A DNA stretch of 64,000 nt from Ceratodon purpureus. Taxonomy: Eukaryota > Streptophyta > Bryopsida > Pseudoditrichales > Ditrichaceae. A program made the position numbers and the translations under genes. Shown in pieces: positions 58,810 through 64,000 of the stretch (position 1 is its first letter; every line of letters begins with the position of its first letter). The notes under the pieces are model-generated. The model had not been told where the DNA came from and ran no database searches. It saw only the letters and a program-made list of their open reading frames with translations. The stretch is from assembly GCA_014871385.1 (NCBI GenBank), contig CM026423.1:10161952-10225951 (forward strand), read 5' to 3'.

Positions 58810-61800
58810 TATTACAGATGGCTACAAATAAACTATTCTTGAGAGATGGTTTTTAATTTATTTTTATAATTATATAATAATAGTTAATTTTAGATGTTTT
58901 TCACATGTAATGTGCATTTTACGTACAATCCTACCATTTTGTCCAATTTTTCCTATTGTATGTTTAAGCCAACTATTTCCAAATTTCCAAGATATGGTTG
59001 TATACTGTCTACAACATAATTATGAAAATAATACTTCCAATAAGAAAAAACATCCATTTTAATGTTAATATTGTAAGTTAATTTAAATATATAGATGTCA
59101 CAAAAAAAAAAAAATTATCTTAACATTAAAATCGATATAAAATACGTCATTAATATTGTTCTGTTAATATACAAATTATAACATTAAATTTACTAAATAA
59201 GATTTATCAAATTCCAAATCTGATTCAATGATTCTGCACTAACATGTATTGTTGGTGATTTTTGAGATGTCCATGAATTAAATTGGGTCATTGTTATAAA
59301 AGAATGTAGCATTTCATAAAGGACTTGCAATAGAAGAAGGTTCAAAATATTATTAATATTTAGGTAAATTTTTATGAACTCTAAATCATATTAAATCTAA
59401 AACCAAACAATCAATGTAAAGATTTTTTTAATTGAAAAAACAACCAAAACAAACACAATAGAATGATCTTTTCTTCTTGTAAAAGATCATTGTATTATGC
59501 ACTAGAAGAGTGTAGCAAAGGTACTCAACCTTCTAAAAAAAGATTTTTTTGTTTAATGCACCATAGTGTTTTTTCTTAGTGCCTATTGCAAAAAAATTAA
59601 AATAAAAAATAAATTAAATAAATTGTCATGAGCTTTGTCAATTTCTTACATCCATAAAAAAGACAAAAAAAAAATCCATTTAAAATCAGGATTGTAAAAA
59701 ATTCCATTTTACAACATTTTCATCCTTGTGAATCAATTTGTATACGTTGGAAAATTTAAGATGTATTTATCTAATACGAAGTAAATGCGTGTATAATGTG
59801 ATATTGGATGTTTTCTTAAAAACCTTAAAAAAATCCAATGCAACTTCTAACATAGCTAATAGTTGTACTTTGTGGCTCAAAAACATTGAATCATGTACGT
59901 ACTTATAGTTTTTTTAACAAGTGCTAATAAGATGTGTGTGATTTTACAAATTCAGAAAGTTCACAAGATTTTTTCATTAATTGAATTAAGTATTGATTTA
60001 TATACAATGCTAATATGCAGTATTGTTTTTAGAATATTTATACATTTTTGTAAATAATAATAAAAATGTTCCGACATACTAGTTTGATGCATTAGTTTTT
60101 GTTGAAAATATTATATACATATTTTTTTTCCCCAAAGTACTTCAAGAACGCGTTGGAGAGATTTTATGCTTGCAAACTGTCATAATGATGTTTAGAAAGT
60201 ATTGTCACTCAATATATATTGTACAAATGACTTGGACTTGTTTCAATAGTGCAAAACTAACACTTCAAAAAGAAAAAAAATTGTTCACATTATTGGATAC
60301 AATACAAAAGAATTACCATCTTATACCCACATTTTAGAAGTAAGAATCAAAGTTTTGTATATTCATTTGTTTCTCTTCTTCCTTCATGAAGAAAAAAGAA
60401 TCATTGTATTGAACATTTAATGATATTGAATGTGTTTTGTTACAACTATTACACTTCAAACATGATATGATGAATCAAATTTTTATTAAATTTAATATTA
60501 TATCATCTATATGTGGCATAGTAGCATATGTTAGAGATAAAATGATTCGTAAAATGCATCATTTTAAACCCTCAATGACAAAATATATGTAAGATTCTTT
60601 TCAATGTCATTTTTTTCTGATCCAAATATATAGTAATTTTTTTATAGTAAAGTGTTTTTGAATGAATGAACTTTATAAAAGAGGGAGGAGATGGTTTGGG
60701 AATTCTCTATGCTTCCATCAATTGGCGGCATTCATAAAAAATATACAGGATAAAAAACAAAATTAAAAAATTCCGGTCATAAATCAAAGCAACTCAAAAA
60801 TCTCCGAAATTTATCATTCTTAAAATGTTTTATTCCAATCTATTACAATAAATTTCATTCACATATTTTTAGTGTCTTATATATAATCTAATTTAAAAAG
60901 GACTTTAAAATGTAAACACACATCAAGTACAAATCATCCTTCCTAAGTAGTGTTTTATAATGAATGTTGCAATTCTTTCAATTCTATGTGGAGGTGTTGG
61001 ACCCACATAAAGAAATTTCTCCTCAGTTTTCATAATGATGGTGGAAATGGGCTTTCTCTGATGGGGACTATGTAACTGTTTACTGCAACAAACTGATTGG
61101 GCAACATCATGGATTGTGATCCGGAGGTGGGCTCCCAACTTCCAACATCCAGAACCAACCTTTCACTTCCCCAAGAGAGGGCCTGGTCGGACCATAGATG
61201 ATGGAATCCATGCTAATTGTATGCAACGAGGACAACACTAACATAATATAAAATCTTATTACAGTACCAACCCCATGAGTTAGACTTTAGCACCACCACC
61301 ACCTCATCATACATGCTCTATTGAATTGGCTTGCTTTTGGGAGTCATCAAACCTTATTTGGCTTTGCAATTCTGAACAGATCAACACAATGTTTTCTACC
61401 AAATAGCAATAATAGTCCATGGCCAGGGTACCACATAAGGTAGGCGCACCTAAAACCGATCACTTAAGAATTTTAGGATGTGTGTTTGAGATATATAGAT
61501 TAAAGAGGATTTTTCATGTCATAAGGTTCCTCTTGAATGTGAAGGTTTTCGTAATTTTATTCCCAATACTGAAATAATTATAATTATTTGAAGTGAAAAG
61601 TCAAAATCACACACGGTGGATATAATATAGGCCAATGTAAAATCGACCACTATGACACCAAAACTTGATCATGGTATTACTATCAAAATATTTTAATACA
61701 ATTAATTCTGTTTTTACCAATGACACTTAGTATTATCTTCTAGATCTCTATAGATTTTGAATTTGAACCTTCTCTAAGATGAGTTTAAAAGCTTCTCGGA

Positions 61801-61997
61801 AATGGAAAAGTCAGATGATTGATTATGGATGGCTGGTTTGGTATGGGTGCGTCTACCTTAGTTAAGTCCATGTACTGGAACATCATAGCTGGGTCGTCCA
61901 TCAGAAACATAATATTGATTTATTTTTGGAAAAACAAGGTTTGCCTCTCAAAAATAAATTATTTGATTTTCGCTCAAAAATATTTTCAATGATTTAA

Positions 61998-63288
61998 CCC
62001 CTAAAGTTCCTTGACTATGTTTCACCAAATAACGCTCCAAAGCTGCCATCTCAAATGTAAAAAGCATGAATGACTAAAAAACAATTTTTTTCTAATTCTA
62101 ACCGTAAGATCTTCAACTAGATTATTGTAAAAGACAGCTCAAAAAAACTCAATATAATCGGCCGCAAAAATTAGAAGATTATAGCAATTGAAATTTGAAA
62201 ACAAACCTTTATGACAAGATTTTTGACTAGGTTGACACACTCTAACTTTTTTTCCGTTAGGTTTTTTGCATTATAGATTGTGGAGGTTTTGATGCATGTC
62301 AAAGAAGACTAAGTTAGCTAATTGTAATAAAAAAATTACACAGAAAAGTCAAGTGAAGCATGTTGAAAACAATATTTTTATTAAGTTGAATACATAAGAA
62401 TGCTGAATCTTATTTCTTTCCTAGAAATTCTATTATTTAATAAAGTCTCAATCCAAACGGTCAAAGTAAAGATTGATGTCCATCCTTTCACTAAAAAAAA
62501 GAAAAAACCTAAAATAATACTTTTCTAACTTTTATGAAGGAAAGAAGAAGTTTGTTTAGTACACTGCCCGAAACGGTGAGAAAACTTTGATATTTTGTGG
62601 AGTGAACATTATGCACTCGAAGTTGAGGCACCACGGCAGTGGTGTAGAAGTTTGAATTATGGCCCACCATCGAGGTGGTTGTGAGTTTGAATCCCTATGT
62701 CGACGTGGTGCTTACCACCATGGTCCACCCAACTATGGTGGGGGATCTTGAGACCTCGTTGTATGGGTACTCTAAAAGACCTTGCGGGGGATGACATGTC
62801 GGTTGTCTTCAAGGCACTTAGCCTAGAAGCACTTAGTGTAGAAAAGTGTTTACCTTCGAAAGGGGGGAGTAGCTCTAGATTCATTATCTTTTGTCTAGAG
62901 GCCATCGGATTAGTGAATAGAATGAACAAACACTATATTCACGTCGGCCCCTTCAGGGCCGAAGTTCTTCTTCTTGCACTCAAAGTCATTTTTTTTTTGG
63001 AAACCTCAAAGATGACATCATGAAGTATTTATATAAATATTTTTAGAGGTAATTGATATATTTAGCATGGCTGCCCGAATTGCCCTTTGAGCAGCTTTTT
63101 CCACTTTGGGTACCATAACTATTTTTATAAATGTCCAATTGAAAAAAAAAAAAAAAAAAAATTCCCCCAAAGTTCTTGTTATGGCCTATGTTCACAAAAA
63201 GTTTCAAAAAATCTTGACTTTAATTGAAGTCACATGTACATGCCCGAATTCTTAAAAAGCCCATTCTAGGACTATTGTCCTTTAGGGA
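61998..63288. mobile_element. Non-autonomous piggyBac element (1,291 bp)
   Basis: Flanked by TTAA (61994-61997 and 63289-63292). The left end CCCCTAAAGTTCCTTGACTATG and the right end CCCATTCTAGGACTAT..GTCCTTTAGGG match the autonomous element at 19981-24993, and similarity extends about 120-150 bp inward at each side (shared ACCGTAAGATCTT on the left, GTACATGCCC on the right). The last base of the right repeat has changed from G to A. No transposase sequence remains; the small ORFs (62697-63023) are not recognisable. Confidence 0.9.
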
Positions 63289-63292
63289 TTAA

Positions 63293-64000
63293 AATAGCCA
63301 AATATCATATTTTTTCCATGTATCTTTTTTTTATATTTATATTTTTAGATTTGTGCCTAATTATTTTGACGTCTTTATTTTGGAATTGTTTTAGGACTAA
63401 CCAGTTGTGGTTCTACGGAGTTATCAGAGTTCCTATATCAGAGTTGGGTGCACAGGCTGCGCCGCTGCAGAATGGCCCAAGTAGTGATGGCTATGATAAG
63501 CACCTGGAGCAGATGCATGAAGTGATCGCATAACTGGGACAAATTTTGGGAGTTGGTGTGACATGATTGCTGCACACAAATGATGGAGACTGTTCAAAGA
63601 ATGATTTCAATCAGGAACAATATAAGCGAGTAAATCCTGATTACGAATTGATAAATTCATCATGCCCCATCCTCCAAGCAAGGAGAAGAGTAACTTAGCA
63701 GGACAAACTCAAGAGTTTGTTGAAGTACACCAAAATCAAGATGTGTTATTAGTGGTCTTTAAATTCAAAGAAAAATTGTTTTAAGGATGGAATGACGGTA
63801 AAATTAGTTTTCCATAGATTTAAGGATCACAAGTTTTTACAAAACATATATAGTGGAATCTCCAAGTTCTTCCATGCCTCTTAAATGTTTTTAGTGGAAA
63901 ATAATGATTCAATAAAATTAAATTTATGGTATCTTTTAAAAACTCAAGGTTGTTTTAAGAAGAACACTATTGTGGCCAATTTTTGTGAAGGCGACAATAA
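63293..64000. other. Window end, no gene supported
   Basis: A 71-codon plus-strand ORF at 63318-63533 ends ...APLQNGPSSDGYDKHLEQMHEVIA. It could be a decayed retroelement fragment, but nothing identifies it. Confidence 0.35.

Larger units (their letters stand above)
57358..61993. other. Promoter of the carbonic anhydrase gene, then long AT-rich spacer
   Basis: 57,358-58,430 is of mixed composition; short plus-strand ORFs there are not recognised. 58,430-61,150 is extremely AT-rich. It contains one Stowaway MITE (58591-58809) and a CAAA microsatellite (57592-57617). No gene supported. Confidence 0.5.

Overview
The window looks like nuclear DNA of a land plant. Genes are split by short GT-AG introns (mostly about 70-400 nt). 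Several have clear plant-type products: a plant SUB1/O-fucosyltransferase-like protein, a DUF1218 membrane protein, an HR-lesion-inducing-like protein and a plastid-type beta-carbonic anhydrase. Long AT-rich spacers and many transposable elements separate them. Compact introns and an intact piggyBac element suggest a non-seed plant such as a bryophyte; that is inference, not proof. No rRNA, convincing tRNA, CRISPR or prokaryotic operon was seen.

Layout. 48-2388 (+): last eight exons of a VPS13-type lipid-transfer protein. 3003-6136: a Ty1/copia element with a 5-bp target duplication and a large internal deletion. 6890-10113 (+): an 11-exon tRNA (guanine-N7) methyltransferase. 14145-15818 (+): SUB1-like protein with candidate upstream coding exons. 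19981-24993: a complete piggyBac element with TTAA on both sides and an intact DDD transposase (21235-24067, -). 25302-25813: a probable MITE. 27238-28752 (-): a weakly supported multi-exon gene. 28909-29232: a GC-rich MITE with an 8-bp duplication. 32334-33556 (+): HR-lesion-inducing-like gene. 35366-37679 (-): class V aminotransferase (L-cysteine desulfhydrase/isopenicillin-N-epimerase-like).

37952-50305 is a nested transposon complex. GC-rich inverted arms form the outside. Inside is an 11,448-bp element (38279-49726) with perfect 40-bp terminal inverted repeats. It carries a predicted three-exon 972-residue transposase (45770-48928, -), a 636-residue protein with a RING-like cysteine cluster (41103-43013, -) and a 412-residue orphan (39220-40458, +). 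A near-palindromic 13-mer, TTGCTGCCAGCAA, recurs through its coding and non-coding parts. A 353-bp foldback element (49741-50093) sits 14 bp beyond its right end. This element is the best candidate for something undescribed.

52781-54026 (-): DUF1218 protein. 55327-57357 (-): beta-carbonic anhydrase. 58591-58809: a Stowaway-type MITE with TA duplication. 61998-63288: a 1.29-kb non-autonomous relative of the piggyBac element, with matching ends. The host genes do not form one pathway; they are ordinary housekeeping or plant-family genes, and the coordinated gene sets lie inside the mobile elements.
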